Source of the DNA: Paracoccus homiensis
Lineage (GTDB): Bacteria > Pseudomonadota > Alphaproteobacteria > Rhodobacterales > Rhodobacteraceae
DNA length: 64,000 bases
Direction: 5' to 3'
NCBI RefSeq assembly: GCF_900111675.1
Contig: NZ_FOHO01000002.1
Span: 398,634 to 462,633, forward strand
Shown: positions 7,672-16,404 of the stretch, piece by piece
Layout: each line of letters starts with the position of its first letter
Numbering within the stretch: position 1 is the first letter of the stretch
The notes under the pieces: model-generated
What the model saw: the letters and a program-made list of their open reading frames with translations, nothing else
The model's database searches: none
Told to the model about the DNA's origin: nothing
Program-made: the position numbers and the translations under genes

Positions 7672-8994
7672 TCAGTTGGTGGCGGGTGGATCGCTGTCGA
7701 TACCTTCGGGGCGTCCGACCAGCACGAAGCGCAGATCATCCGACCTCAGCAGCCTTTGCGAGACGCGCTGCACATCCTCGGCGGTGACGGCCTCGACCCG
7801 GTCGTTGCGGGTGTTCACATAGTCGATGGGAAAGCCGATCAACTGCATCCCGGCCAGGATCCCCGCGATCTTGCCGTTTCCGTCAAAGCGCAGCGGGTAT
7901 TCGCCGGTCAGATAGGTCTTGGCATCCTGCAATTCCCGGTCGGTCACGCCCTCGGCGCCCATGCGGTCCCATTCCTGCCGGATCAGGTCGATCGACTGCG
8001 CGATATTGGCGTTCGATCCGGCCATGCCGCCCTGCCATGTCTGGCCATAGATCCCCGTGGCCAGCCCGGTGCCGACGCCATAGGTCAACCCGCGCTTTTC
8101 GCGGATCTCTTCCATCAGGCGCGAGCTGAACCCGCCGCCGCCCAGAATATGATTCGCGACATAGGCGGCAAAGTAATCCGGATCGTCGATGGGCAGGCCC
8201 GGCCCGGCAAAGCTGACGACGGTCTGCGGACTGTCCCAGTCGATGACCGTCACGCCCCCCGTCAGTTGCAGATCCGCCTGCCGGGGCAGCGGGGCGGTGC
8301 CCTTTTCGGGCAAGCCGCCAAGGATCTTGTCCAGAAGCGGTCCAAGCTCCTCGGCCGAGATATCGCCCGCCGCCCCCACGACAACGCGATCCCGCGCCAA
8401 GACACGGTTCTTGGCCGCGACCAGATCCTTGCGTGTCAGCGCGGCAAGCGAGTCGGGCGTGCCATTGATCGAGGTCGCATAGGGATGGTCGCCCCAGGCC
8501 TGTGCCGCCATTTCCTTCGAAGCCAGCGATTGCGGATCATTCGCCTCGGATCGCAGGATCGCCTGCACCTGCCCGCGGACCCGGTTCACGGCCTCTTCGT
8601 CGAAACGCGGTTGAGTCAGGGCGCGGGCCAGAAGGTCGGCGGCCTCGTCACGGTTCTCGGTCAATGCGCGCATGGTGACCGACAGTGAATCATCACCGAC
8701 GTCAAAGCTGAAATTCGCGCCCAGATCCTCGACCGCGCGGGCGAAACCGGTGGCATCCAACTGCCCCGCGCCTTCTTCCAGCGTGGCGGTCATCAGATTG
8801 ATCGCGCCGCGCTTGCCTTCGGCATCCAAGCTGGCCCCACCCCGGAAATCGAAGGACAGCGCGGTGAACGGGATCGTCGGATCCTCGACCAGCCAGGCCT
8901 TGATCCCGCCGGGCGAGGTCACTTCCTGAATGTCGATGGCATGGGCGGGAACGGCAAGAACCGCAAGAACCAGGGCAATCGCGGCGCGGATCAT
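7672..8994 (-). CDS. M16 family peptidase-like protein lacking the zinc motif
   Basis: A 440-residue exported M16-fold protein: signal peptide (residues 1-19, ending AHA), then the two-domain pitrilysin fold. At the place where active members have HxxEH, this protein reads R-G-A-I-N-L-M-T, so it should not bind zinc or cut peptides itself. LTYGVGTGL near residue 300 matches the C-terminal substrate-binding signature. It overlaps the upstream, catalytically complete M16 gene by 4 bases (ATGA). In known alpha/beta pairs one subunit is catalytic and the other shapes the chamber, which is the likely relation here. Confidence 0.9.
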   Translation of the reverse strand: MIRAAIALVLAVLAVPAHAIDIQEVTSPGGIKAWLVEDPTIPFTALSFDFRGGASLDAEGKRGAINLMTATLEEGAGQLDATGFARAVEDLGANFSFDVGDDSLSVTMRALTENRDEAADLLARALTQPRFDEEAVNRVRGQVQAILRSEANDPQSLASKEMAAQAWGDHPYATSINGTPDSLAALTRKDLVAAKNRVLARDRVVVGAAGDISAEELGPLLDKILGGLPEKGTAPLPRQADLQLTGGVTVIDWDSPQTVVSFAGPGLPIDDPDYFAAYVANHILGGGGFSSRLMEEIREKRGLTYGVGTGLATGIYGQTWQGGMAGSNANIAQSIDLIRQEWDRMGAEGVTDRELQDAKTYLTGEYPLRFDGNGKIAGILAGMQLIGFPIDYVNTRNDRVEAVTAEDVQRVSQRLLRSDDLRFVLVGRPEGIDSDPPATN

Positions 8995-10508
8995 CCTTTC
9001 ACCTCGTTGCTGGCTGGGGTTGTGGCGGGGGCGGCGGCGTCACTGGCCGCGTCGGCAGGGGCCTTTGCGGGGGTCTTGCCCGCGCCGGCCTGTTCCTGCG
9101 GTGGCTGGGGCAGCAGCCAGCCGGTCACGGTGGCCTTGCTGTCCAGCAGGTCGCGGGCGGCGGCATGGACATCCTCGGCGGTGACGGCGGCCAGAATCTC
9201 GGGCCAGTCATTCACGTCCTGAACCGAAAGACCCGTCGCCAGACCCTGCCCGTAATCATAGGCGCGACCCTGCGCGCTGTCGCGGGCATAGACCTGCGCG
9301 GCGCGGATGCGGGTCTTGACCCGTTCCAGATCGGCGGCATCGGGGCCGGTTTTCAGAAATTCCGCCAGCGCCTTGTCCAGCGCGGCTTCGGCCTTGTCGG
9401 TGTCCAGATCGTCGGCGGGAACCATCGACAGCGAAAAGGTCGTCGGATCGACCGACAGCCCGTCATAATAGGCATTCACCCAGATCGCATCGCCCGTCAA
9501 AGCCAGCTTCCGACCCAGAACCGAAGTCTGCATCGAGCCGCCCAGCAATTCCGCCAGCACCGTCAGCGCGGCGGCGCGGGTCTGGTCGCCGGGGTTGCGT
9601 TCGGTCGTCAGATAGCTGCGGATCAGCGTCGGCTGCGACACGCGCGGATCTTCCATCTGGATGCGGCGGGGGGACCGCTGCGGAGGTTCCTGCGGGCGCA
9701 GGCGCGGTTCGGCCTCGCCCTTGGCGGGGATCGGGCCGTAATAGGTTTCAGCCAGTTCGCGCGCCTGTTCGGGAGTGACATCGCCCGCAAGGATCAGGAC
9801 CGCCTCGTTCGGGGAATAATGCGCGTCATACCATGCGATCGCATCTTCGCGCGTCAGGCCCATCATCTCGTCACGCCAGCCGATGATCGGACGGCCATAG
9901 GGATGGTTGTAGAACTGAACCGCGTTGCGTTCCTCGCGGAACAGGGCGCCCGGATCGCTGTCGGTGCGTTGGGCGCGTTCTTCCAGAACGACCTGCCGTT
10001 CGGCCTGCCAGTCATCCTCGCCGATCTGAAGATTGGCCATGCGGTCGGCCTCCATCTCCATGATCAGGGGCAGGCGGTCGCTGGCGATGCGCTGAAAATA
10101 GGCGGTGTAGTCATACGAGGTGAAGGCATTGTCGCGCCCGCCATTCGCGGTCACGGTCTTGGACAGCTCGCCGGGTTCCAGCTTGTCGGTGCCCTTGAAC
10201 ATCAGGTGTTCCAGATAATGCGCGATGCCCGATTTTCCCGGCATCTCATCGGCGGCACCGATCTTGTACCAGACCATCTGCACGACGACCGGGGCGCGGT
10301 GATCCTCGATCACGACGGTCTCCAGACCGTTGGGCAGGGTGAAATGGCTGATGCCTTCGGGCATCGGGGCCGTATCGGCCGCCTGGGTCGCGGCCGGGGC
10401 GGGTTTCGGGACGGGCTTGTCGGCGGGCGCCTCGGCCCCGGCGGCTGCGGCGAAAAGGCCAAAGGCCAGGGCCGCGGGCAGCAGGGCAGCGGGGGGGCGG
10501 CGGTGCAT
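8991..10508 (-). CDS. M16 family zinc metallopeptidase (catalytic partner)
   Basis: A 505-residue exported M16 peptidase. A signal peptide (about residues 1-25) is followed by a Pro/Ala-rich linker and the catalytic domain with the inverted zinc motif HYLEH at residues 97-101; the downstream metal-ligand Glu is in the ERQVVLEER segment. It likely degrades short peptides in the periplasm together with its neighbour. A strong AGGAGG 10 bases before the ATG at 10508 supports this start over the longer open frame to 10583. The C terminus has an Ala/Pro tail. Confidence 0.92.
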   Translation of the reverse strand: MHRRPPAALLPAALAFGLFAAAAGAEAPADKPVPKPAPAATQAADTAPMPEGISHFTLPNGLETVVIEDHRAPVVVQMVWYKIGAADEMPGKSGIAHYLEHLMFKGTDKLEPGELSKTVTANGGRDNAFTSYDYTAYFQRIASDRLPLIMEMEADRMANLQIGEDDWQAERQVVLEERAQRTDSDPGALFREERNAVQFYNHPYGRPIIGWRDEMMGLTREDAIAWYDAHYSPNEAVLILAGDVTPEQARELAETYYGPIPAKGEAEPRLRPQEPPQRSPRRIQMEDPRVSQPTLIRSYLTTERNPGDQTRAAALTVLAELLGGSMQTSVLGRKLALTGDAIWVNAYYDGLSVDPTTFSLSMVPADDLDTDKAEAALDKALAEFLKTGPDAADLERVKTRIRAAQVYARDSAQGRAYDYGQGLATGLSVQDVNDWPEILAAVTAEDVHAAARDLLDSKATVTGWLLPQPPQEQAGAGKTPAKAPADAASDAAAPATTPASNEVKG

Positions 10509-10616
10509 CTGGGCAGAACCTCCTGTTTCCTGCGCGGAAATCTGACGGGTGAACGCGCCCCGCGCAAGCCGCCCTCGCGCCATTGTGTGATCGTGGGCTG
10601 CGACCGGATGTCCCGA

Positions 10617-11837
10617 TCAGGCCGGGATCAGCGTGACGGGCAACGCGACCGGACCATGTGCCTGCAAGCCCGGTTTCCAGCGCACCGGGCCGCAACGCCC
10701 GATCTGGCGGGTGCGGGTCAGAAGCTGGCCGAACAGGATTTCCATGTTCAGCCGGGCCAGATTGTTGCCCAGACAGACATGGGCGCCCTGTCCAAAGGCC
10801 AGATGCACGTTCGGCCTGCGGGTGATGTCGAACCGATCGGGGTTGGCAAAGGCCGCCGGATCGCGATTGGCGCTGGCGTAAAGCAGGCCGAACTTGGTGC
10901 CCTGCGGCCAGTCGCGCCCAAGGATGGTCAGATCCTTCGCGGCATAGCGGTGAAAGAACGGCAGCGGCGCGGCATAGCGGAAACTTTCCTGAACCGCGCC
11001 GTGCATCAGGGTCGGATCGTCGCGCAGCAATGCCATCTGGTCGGAGTGATCCAGCAGCGCGTTCATTGCGTTGCCCATCGCATCCACGGTCGAGCCGTGC
11101 CCCGCATGCAGCAGCTGCATCAACGTGGCGATCAGCTCATCCTCGGTCAGCCGGCCTTCCGCCCGGACCTGCAACAGCGCAGTGGTCAGATCGTCTTGCG
11201 GTTTCGCGCGGCGGGCGCGGCACAGATCCTGCAACAGATCGTGGAACAGGCGGGTCGCCTCTTCGGCGCGGGCTTTCTTGGCGGGCGTGCGGTCCACGTC
11301 GAAATAGCTGACCACATCTTCGGACCAGCCAACCATGATCCGCGCCATGTCGGGCGGGGTGCCGATCAGCCGCCCGATCACCTGCGCAGGCAGATCGGCG
11401 GCCAGATCGGCAATGAAATCGATCCGCCCCGCGCCAAGCGCGCGGTCAAGCTGCGCGGTGACATGGTCCGACACCCAGCCCCGCAACCCTTCCAGCCGGG
11501 TCTTGGTGAAGAACGGGAACACCGCCTTGCGCAGCCGGTCATGATCGGGCCCGTCGATTTCCAGCATCGAGGTCTGCACGAAACGTTCGTGAAACGGCAT
11601 GTCGTGGAAATTCGCGGCCCGCTGCATCGCGCGCCGCTGATCGGCGCTGGCAAAGGCCTGGGTGCCGCGCACCATCCGCCGGTCCAGCGCGATCTGCCGG
11701 ATATCGTCATGGCGTGCGACTAGATAGCCGCCGAAATCGTCCCAGAAGGGCAGATCGTCCCGCGCGCGCAGGGCCTGATAGCCGGCCCAGGGATTGCCGG
11801 CGAAATCCGGCGAGGCCGGATCGAAACCGGCGATCAT
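10617..11837 (-). CDS. Cytochrome P450
   Basis: A 406-residue soluble bacterial P450. The haem-binding signature FGQGAHVCLG holds the proximal Cys355; the ExxR motif is ESFR; the I helix has HAGHGSTVDA, where the usual acid/alcohol pair is replaced by H-G-S-T. Family members insert oxygen using electrons from a ferredoxin; none is encoded nearby, and the substrate is unknown. Its ATG overlaps the stop of the upstream BamF-like gene by one base (TGATG), so it is coupled to the lspA cluster although its function is unrelated. Confidence 0.93.
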   Translation of the reverse strand: MIAGFDPASPDFAGNPWAGYQALRARDDLPFWDDFGGYLVARHDDIRQIALDRRMVRGTQAFASADQRRAMQRAANFHDMPFHERFVQTSMLEIDGPDHDRLRKAVFPFFTKTRLEGLRGWVSDHVTAQLDRALGAGRIDFIADLAADLPAQVIGRLIGTPPDMARIMVGWSEDVVSYFDVDRTPAKKARAEEATRLFHDLLQDLCRARRAKPQDDLTTALLQVRAEGRLTEDELIATLMQLLHAGHGSTVDAMGNAMNALLDHSDQMALLRDDPTLMHGAVQESFRYAAPLPFFHRYAAKDLTILGRDWPQGTKFGLLYASANRDPAAFANPDRFDITRRPNVHLAFGQGAHVCLGNNLARLNMEILFGQLLTRTRQIGRCGPVRWKPGLQAHGPVALPVTLIPA

Positions 11838-12361
11838 CAGTCTTCGGCAGAGCTGGGCGGTCCACTGGGCGTCCGGGCCCCGGCCCGCTGCCAGCGCAGC
11901 TGCTCGGCATAGGGGTCCAGCGCCATGCGTTCATAGGCGCGCAGATAGACGTCGCTGCCCGCCAGCCGCTCCAGCGGGCGGGGGCCATTGCGCTGACGCC
12001 ATTTCAGATCTTCGGCGGCCAGCGTTTCGCGGATCCCGGAATCGGTCCCGTTCCGCCCGGCATAGGCAACAAGCGCCTGATCCGCGGCGCCGATCCCGCG
12101 ATCCGACAATGCCGCCGGGTTGCCGCCAAGCGCGCCGACCGCATCGGCCATCGGCGTGGGGTCGGTGATATTACCGCCACCCGGCGTCGGTGCGGGCAGG
12201 ACGGCCAGATCGGGGGGCATCGACAAGGGCTTGGTCGGCAGTACCGAGAACTCATCGGGGCTGCGCGCACCGCGATCCAGATTGGTCAGCTTCGGATCGC
12301 CGCCGCAGGCCGCGACGCCGAACAGCGCGACTGCGCCCATCATCTGCCAGATTGCCCGCAT
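11837..12361 (-). CDS. DUF3035 lipoprotein, BamF-like
   Basis: A 174-residue lipoprotein (MRAIWQMMGAVALFGVAAC, lipobox G-V-A-A-C) matching the alphaproteobacterial DUF3035 family: LDRGARSPDEFSVLPTKPLSMPPDLAVLPAP is the conserved N-terminal stretch. The family has been linked to the outer-membrane beta-barrel assembly complex of alphaproteobacteria as BamF. It lies 38 bases downstream of lspA, whose product removes signal peptides from exactly this type of protein. The role in Bam is taken from family knowledge and is not visible in the sequence. Confidence 0.8.
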   Translation of the reverse strand: MRAIWQMMGAVALFGVAACGGDPKLTNLDRGARSPDEFSVLPTKPLSMPPDLAVLPAPTPGGGNITDPTPMADAVGALGGNPAALSDRGIGAADQALVAYAGRNGTDSGIRETLAAEDLKWRQRNGPRPLERLAGSDVYLRAYERMALDPYAEQLRWQRAGARTPSGPPSSAED

Positions 12362-12399
12362 TGCCCCTGCCTCTTCTTTCGTTCGGCCCCGTTCTAACG

Positions 12400-13089
12400 T
12401 TATTTGTTGGCCTCGTCACGGGTGTTGTCGGCAGCTTTCTCGGCGGCCGGTCTGCGCGGTCGGGCCGGGGGCTTGGGCTGGGTTTTCTTCGGCGCTGCCT
12501 TGGCGGGCTTCGGCTCGCCCTGTGGCAGCAGGACCAGACCGAACGCGCCCATGAAGATCGCGATATCGGCGACGTTAAAGCTGTAGGGGTTCTGCCAGCC
12601 CGGCAGCGACATGTTCAGGAAATCGGCTACCGCGCCATAGGCGACCCGGTCGATCACATTCCCAAGCGCGCCACCGATCAGCAGTCCGCCCGCGATCCGG
12701 CCCAGCCGCCCTGCGGCCGAACGCCACAGCCAGACCCAGACCCAGCCCGAAATCACCAGCGCGATCCCGATCAGAACCCAGCGCATCTGATCCTGACCCG
12801 ATGCGAACAGCCCGAAATTCACGCCCTGATTCCACGCCATGCGCAGGTTCAGCCACGGGGGCAGCAGATCGATCTCGCGCACGCGATCCAGCTGCATGAC
12901 ATGGATCACCCAATATTTCAGCGCCTGATCCAAGGCGATGATCAGTGCCGTGATATAGCCGGTCAGGCGCATATCGGCACGGACCGGCGGCTTGGGCTTG
13001 CGCGGCGCACGGGGGCGCGGCGCAGGCTTGGGCGCCGGTTTGGGGCTGCTGTCGGCCTTTGCAGGCTCCAGGGGCAATTCCTGCTGCAT
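12400..13089 (-). CDS. lspA: Lipoprotein signal peptidase
   Basis: A 229-residue membrane protease that cleaves prolipoprotein signal peptides after lipid attachment. Four hydrophobic helices are visible; the catalytic aspartates are D147 (GNVIDRV) and D175 (FNVADIAI), with the conserved N-Q-G-V-N-F-G-L-F motif before them. It is longer than the usual 160-170 residues: about 39 Pro/Lys/Arg-rich residues precede the first helix and about 40 follow the last. A start at the internal Met40 would give normal length, but the ATG at 13089 overlaps the purH stop (TGATG) and is preferred. Confidence 0.95.
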   Translation of the reverse strand: MQQELPLEPAKADSSPKPAPKPAPRPRAPRKPKPPVRADMRLTGYITALIIALDQALKYWVIHVMQLDRVREIDLLPPWLNLRMAWNQGVNFGLFASGQDQMRWVLIGIALVISGWVWVWLWRSAAGRLGRIAGGLLIGGALGNVIDRVAYGAVADFLNMSLPGWQNPYSFNVADIAIFMGAFGLVLLPQGEPKPAKAAPKKTQPKPPARPRRPAAEKAADNTRDEANK

Positions 13090-14678
13090 CAGTGCCGGAA
13101 ATGTCGTTGACCGGTAAAGACCATCGCCAGGCCCAGACGGTTGGCCGCGGCGATCACCTCATCGTCGCGCATCGATCCACCGGGCTGGATCACCGCCTTG
13201 GCGCCCGCCTCGGCCAGTGCCTCGATGCCGTCGGCAAAGGGGAAGAACGCGTCCGATGCCACGGCGGACCCGATGGTCAGCGGCTGGGCAAGACCAAGCG
13301 TCTCGGCCATGTCCTCGGATTTGCGGCGACCGATGCGGGTGCTGTCGACGCGGCTCATCTGGCCGGCGCCGATGCCGACGGTCGCACCGTCCCTGGCATA
13401 GACGATGGCGTTCGATTTCACATGCTTGGCGACCGTCCAGGCGAACAGCAGGTCGTTCAGTTCCTGTTCCGAGGGCTGGCGTTCGGTCACGATCTTCAGC
13501 GCGTCGCGGGTGACATGGCCGTTGTCGCGGCCCTGCGCCAGAAACCCGCCCGCGACCTGGCGGAAGGTCATGCCGGCGGCAGTCGGATCGGGCAGCCCGC
13601 CGGTGGTCAGCAGGCGCAGGTTCTTCTTGGCGGCGAAGATGCGCTTGGCGTCCTCGTCCGCGTCGGGGGCGATGACGACCTCGGTGAAGATCTTCACGAT
13701 CTCTTCGGCGGTCGCCCCGTCCAGCGGCTGGTTCAGCGCCACGATCCCGCCAAAGGCCGAGGTGGTGTCGCAGTCGAAGGCCCGCTTGTAGGCCTCGATC
13801 GCGGTCGCGCCCTGGGCCACGCCGCAAGGGTTGGCGTGTTTGATGATCGCGCAGGCCGGGCCATTGGCCGGGTCGAATTCGGCGACCAGCTCAAAGGCGG
13901 CGTCGGTGTCGTTGATATTGTTGTAGGACAGTTCCTTGCCCTGCCACTGCCGGGCGCTGGCGACGCCGGGGCGGGTGTCGCCGGTGACATAGAAGGCGGC
14001 TTGCTGATGCGGGTTCTCGCCATAGCGCAGCCCCTGCGCCAGCGTGCCGGCAAAGGCGCGGCGGCGGGGCGTTTCCTCGCCGATGGCGCCGGCCATCCAG
14101 GTGCTGACCGCGGCGTCATAGGCGGCGGTGCGGGCATAGGCGATCTGGGCCTGACGCTGGCGGAAGCCCATGGTGGTGTGATCGTCATTGGCGTCCAGCT
14201 CGGCCAGCAGGGCGTCGTAATCCTGAACATCGACGATGACGCTGACAAAGCCGTGGTTCTTGGCCGCCGCACGGATCATCGCCGGGCCGCCGATATCGAT
14301 GTTTTCGATGCAATCGGCGTAATCGGCGCCCTTCGCCACGGTTTCCTCGAACGGGTACAGATTGACGACCAGCAGATCGATCGGGCCGATGCCATGCGCC
14401 TGCATCGCGGCCAGATGCTCGTCATTGTCGCGCAGCGCCAGAAGACCGCCATGCACCGCCGGATGCAGCGTCTTGACGCGACCGTCCATCATTTCGGGAA
14501 AGCCGGTGACATCGGCCACGTCCTTGACGGTCAGCCCCGCCTCGCGCATCGCCTTGGCACTGCCGCCGGTGGACAGGATCTCGACCCCGCGTGCCGCAAG
14601 CTTCTGGGCAAACTCGATCAGACCGGTCTTGTCGGACACCGAAATCAGGGCGCGCTTCAGGGCGACGGGATGGGACAT
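13089..14678 (-). CDS. purH: Bifunctional AICAR formyltransferase / IMP cyclohydrolase
   Basis: A 529-residue PurH, which catalyses the last two steps of purine synthesis. The N-terminal cyclohydrolase domain starts [15 protein letters not shown] and has [26 protein letters not shown] and [14 protein letters not shown] follow. The C-terminal transformylase contains [25 protein letters not shown] and ends RRKSEDMAE... [17 protein letters not shown]...[13 protein letters not shown]. Length is normal. It is the first gene of a tightly overlapping cluster with lspA and the BamF-like gene. No purine riboswitch was seen upstream. Confidence 0.97.
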   Translation of the reverse strand: MSHPVALKRALISVSDKTGLIEFAQKLAARGVEILSTGGSAKAMREAGLTVKDVADVTGFPEMMDGRVKTLHPAVHGGLLALRDNDEHLAAMQAHGIGPIDLLVVNLYPFEETVAKGADYADCIENIDIGGPAMIRAAAKNHGFVSVIVDVQDYDALLAELDANDDHTTMGFRQRQAQIAYARTAAYDAAVSTWMAGAIGEETPRRRAFAGTLAQGLRYGENPHQQAAFYVTGDTRPGVASARQWQGKELSYNNINDTDAAFELVAEFDPANGPACAIIKHANPCGVAQGATAIEAYKRAFDCDTTSAFGGIVALNQPLDGATAEEIVKIFTEVVIAPDADEDAKRIFAAKKNLRLLTTGGLPDPTAAGMTFRQVAGGFLAQGRDNGHVTRDALKIVTERQPSEQELNDLLFAWTVAKHVKSNAIVYARDGATVGIGAGQMSRVDSTRIGRRKSEDMAETLGLAQPLTIGSAVASDAFFPFADGIEALAEAGAKAVIQPGGSMRDDEVIAAANRLGLAMVFTGQRHFRH

Positions 14679-14867
14679 GGGGGAACCTCGCAGCTGGATC
14701 TGGGGCGTGACCTATCGTGCAACCCGGCCAAGGTCCAGCTTTCCCAGTGGGTCAAGCCCGGTTTTGGCGGCTTCCGGCGCGGCTGCGCCGGGCGGGCCGT
14801 GGGCGAGGGAAGGGGATGGGCAGGGGGTCCGGGGGGCGGCAGCACCCCCGGCGGTCGCGGGACGCAG

Positions 14868-14892
14868 AAAACGCCGCGGGTTTCCCGCGGCG
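14868..14892 (-). terminator. Intrinsic terminator of rsmB
   Basis: On the minus strand a 9-bp GC stem (CGCCGCGGG, loop AAA, CCCGCGGCG) is followed directly by TTTTCT, just 7 bases after the rsmB stop. A textbook Rho-independent terminator separating rsmB from purH. Confidence 0.85.
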
Positions 14893-14898
14893 CGCCCT

Positions 14899-16155
14899 TC
14901 ATGTCGGCTTTTGCAGATGTGCCAGATAGAACCCGTCCATCCCGCCGCGCTCGGGCCAGTAATCCGGGCGCAGCCGCAGACCGCCCTCGGGGGTGATCCA
15001 TGCCGGGTCGATGCCCGGCAGATCGGGGTGCAGCACCTGCAACCCCTCGTGGCGGGTCAGGGCGGCGCGGATCTGTTCCTCGCCCTCATCGACCAGCAGC
15101 GAACAGACGGCATAGACCATGCGCCCGCCCGCCGGCAGAAGGTCCAGCGCGTGATCGATCAGCTGCGCCTGCAAGGCCACCAGATCCGCGATACCCGATC
15201 CGTCGCGCAGAAAGGGCAGGTCGGGATGGCGGCGGATGGTGCCCGTGGCCGAACAGGGCGCATCCAGCAGAATCGCATCCAGCCCGCCCTTGGGCCGCCA
15301 GTTCAGGGCGTCGGCGGTGACGATCTCGGCGGTCAGGCCACAGCGGCGCAGATTCTGGGACAGGCGTTTCAGCCGCGGTGCGCTGATATCGACGGCCGTG
15401 ACTTCGGCCTCCGCCGCAGCCAGTTGCAGCGTCTTGCCGCCCGGCGCGGCGCAAAGATCGGCGATCCGCTGGCCCTTTTGCGGGTTCAGCAGCCGCACGG
15501 GCAGCGCGGCCGCGGCGTCCTGCACCCACCAGGCGCCCGCCTCGAATCCCGGCAGGGCGGACACCTGAACCGGTCCCGCGATCCGCAGCGACCCGGTCGG
15601 CAGCGTCTCGGCCTCGGGCAACGCCTCTGCGGCGGGTTTCGGCGTCAGGTCCAGCGGCGCGGGCCGTTGATGCGCGGCCTCGATGGCCTTGGCGACATCC
15701 TTGCCCCATTGCGCCGCGATCGGTCGGCGCAGCCAGTCGGGCAGGCGCTGCGGCGGCATCCGGTCCCAGTCCTGATGGGCCGATACCTTCCGCAGCACGG
15801 CATTGACCATGCCTGCCGCCGCCTGGCCGCGCTTGCCCAGGGACCGCGTCAGCGTCACCGCCGCATCGACGACGCCATGGGCGGCGGCCTTCAGTTCCAG
15901 CAGCTCGACCGTCGCCAGGATCAGCACATCCGCGACCTGTGGCGTGGGCTTGCGATTGACATGGGCGGCGATCACCGCCTCGGCCCTGGCGCGGTGGCGC
16001 AGGGCGGTCGCCGCCAGCCGCGCGGCGCGGGCCTGATCGCTGACCGACAGGATCGCCAGACCCTCGGCCTGGTCGGACAGTGACCGCCCATCGCGGACGC
16101 CCTGCAACAGTCGCCATGCGGCTTTCCGCGCCTGATCGGTTCCCGGCTTTGCCAA
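14899..16155 (-). CDS. rsmB: 16S rRNA (cytosine-5-)-methyltransferase RsmB-like
   Basis: A 418-residue SAM-dependent m5C methyltransferase of the RsmB/Sun type, which modifies C967 of 16S rRNA. The N-terminal NusB-like RNA-binding domain covers about residues 1-140. The methyltransferase domain has LCAAPGGKTLQLA (SAM motif I), LLDAPCSATGTIRRHPD (motif IV with a catalytic Cys) and VYAVCSLLVDEGEEQI (motif VI Cys). Length is slightly below E. coli RsmB. It is divergent from the small DUF1674 gene. Confidence 0.88.
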   Translation of the reverse strand: MAKPGTDQARKAAWRLLQGVRDGRSLSDQAEGLAILSVSDQARAARLAATALRHRARAEAVIAAHVNRKPTPQVADVLILATVELLELKAAAHGVVDAAVTLTRSLGKRGQAAAGMVNAVLRKVSAHQDWDRMPPQRLPDWLRRPIAAQWGKDVAKAIEAAHQRPAPLDLTPKPAAEALPEAETLPTGSLRIAGPVQVSALPGFEAGAWWVQDAAAALPVRLLNPQKGQRIADLCAAPGGKTLQLAAAEAEVTAVDISAPRLKRLSQNLRRCGLTAEIVTADALNWRPKGGLDAILLDAPCSATGTIRRHPDLPFLRDGSGIADLVALQAQLIDHALDLLPAGGRMVYAVCSLLVDEGEEQIRAALTRHEGLQVLHPDLPGIDPAWITPEGGLRLRPDYWPERGGMDGFYLAHLQKPT

Positions 16156-16225
16156 AACGCTTTCCTTCGCCTAGATGTATCCAGATGCAACCCGCGACAT
16201 TTACGTCCAATCGGGAGATGTTTCC

Positions 16226-16402
16226 ATGAGTGATCGACCCGATCTACCCCCCGCCGCCCAACGCGCCCTGGCCGAGGCCGAGGCCCGCCGCAAGGCTGCC
16301 GCCGCCGACAAGCCGCTGCCGGTCGAATATGGGGGCCGCGACGGCCCCGAGCCGGTCCGCTTCGGCGATTATGAAAAGAACGGCATCGCGGTGGATTTCT
16401 AG
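16226..16402 (+). CDS. DUF1674 protein, SDHAF4-like
   Basis: A 58-residue protein ending in the conserved tail PVEYGGRDGPEPVRFGDYEKNGIAVDF of the DUF1674/SDHAF4 family; mitochondrial members help flavinylated SdhA assemble into succinate dehydrogenase. The first part is an Ala/Arg-rich helix. The ATG at 16226 follows GGGAG by 9 bases; an in-frame ATG at 16175 is less likely. Two bases separate it from the amidase gene, so they are probably cotranscribed. Confidence 0.82.
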   Translation: MSDRPDLPPAAQRALAEAEARRKAAAADKPLPVEYGGRDGPEPVRFGDYEKNGIAVDF

Positions 16403-16404
16403 GA

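Noticed and set aside
9165..11723. 852-codon plus-strand ORF opposite the M16 peptidase and P450 genes
   Set aside because: It spans two real genes on the other strand and the gap between them, and has no recognisable domain.
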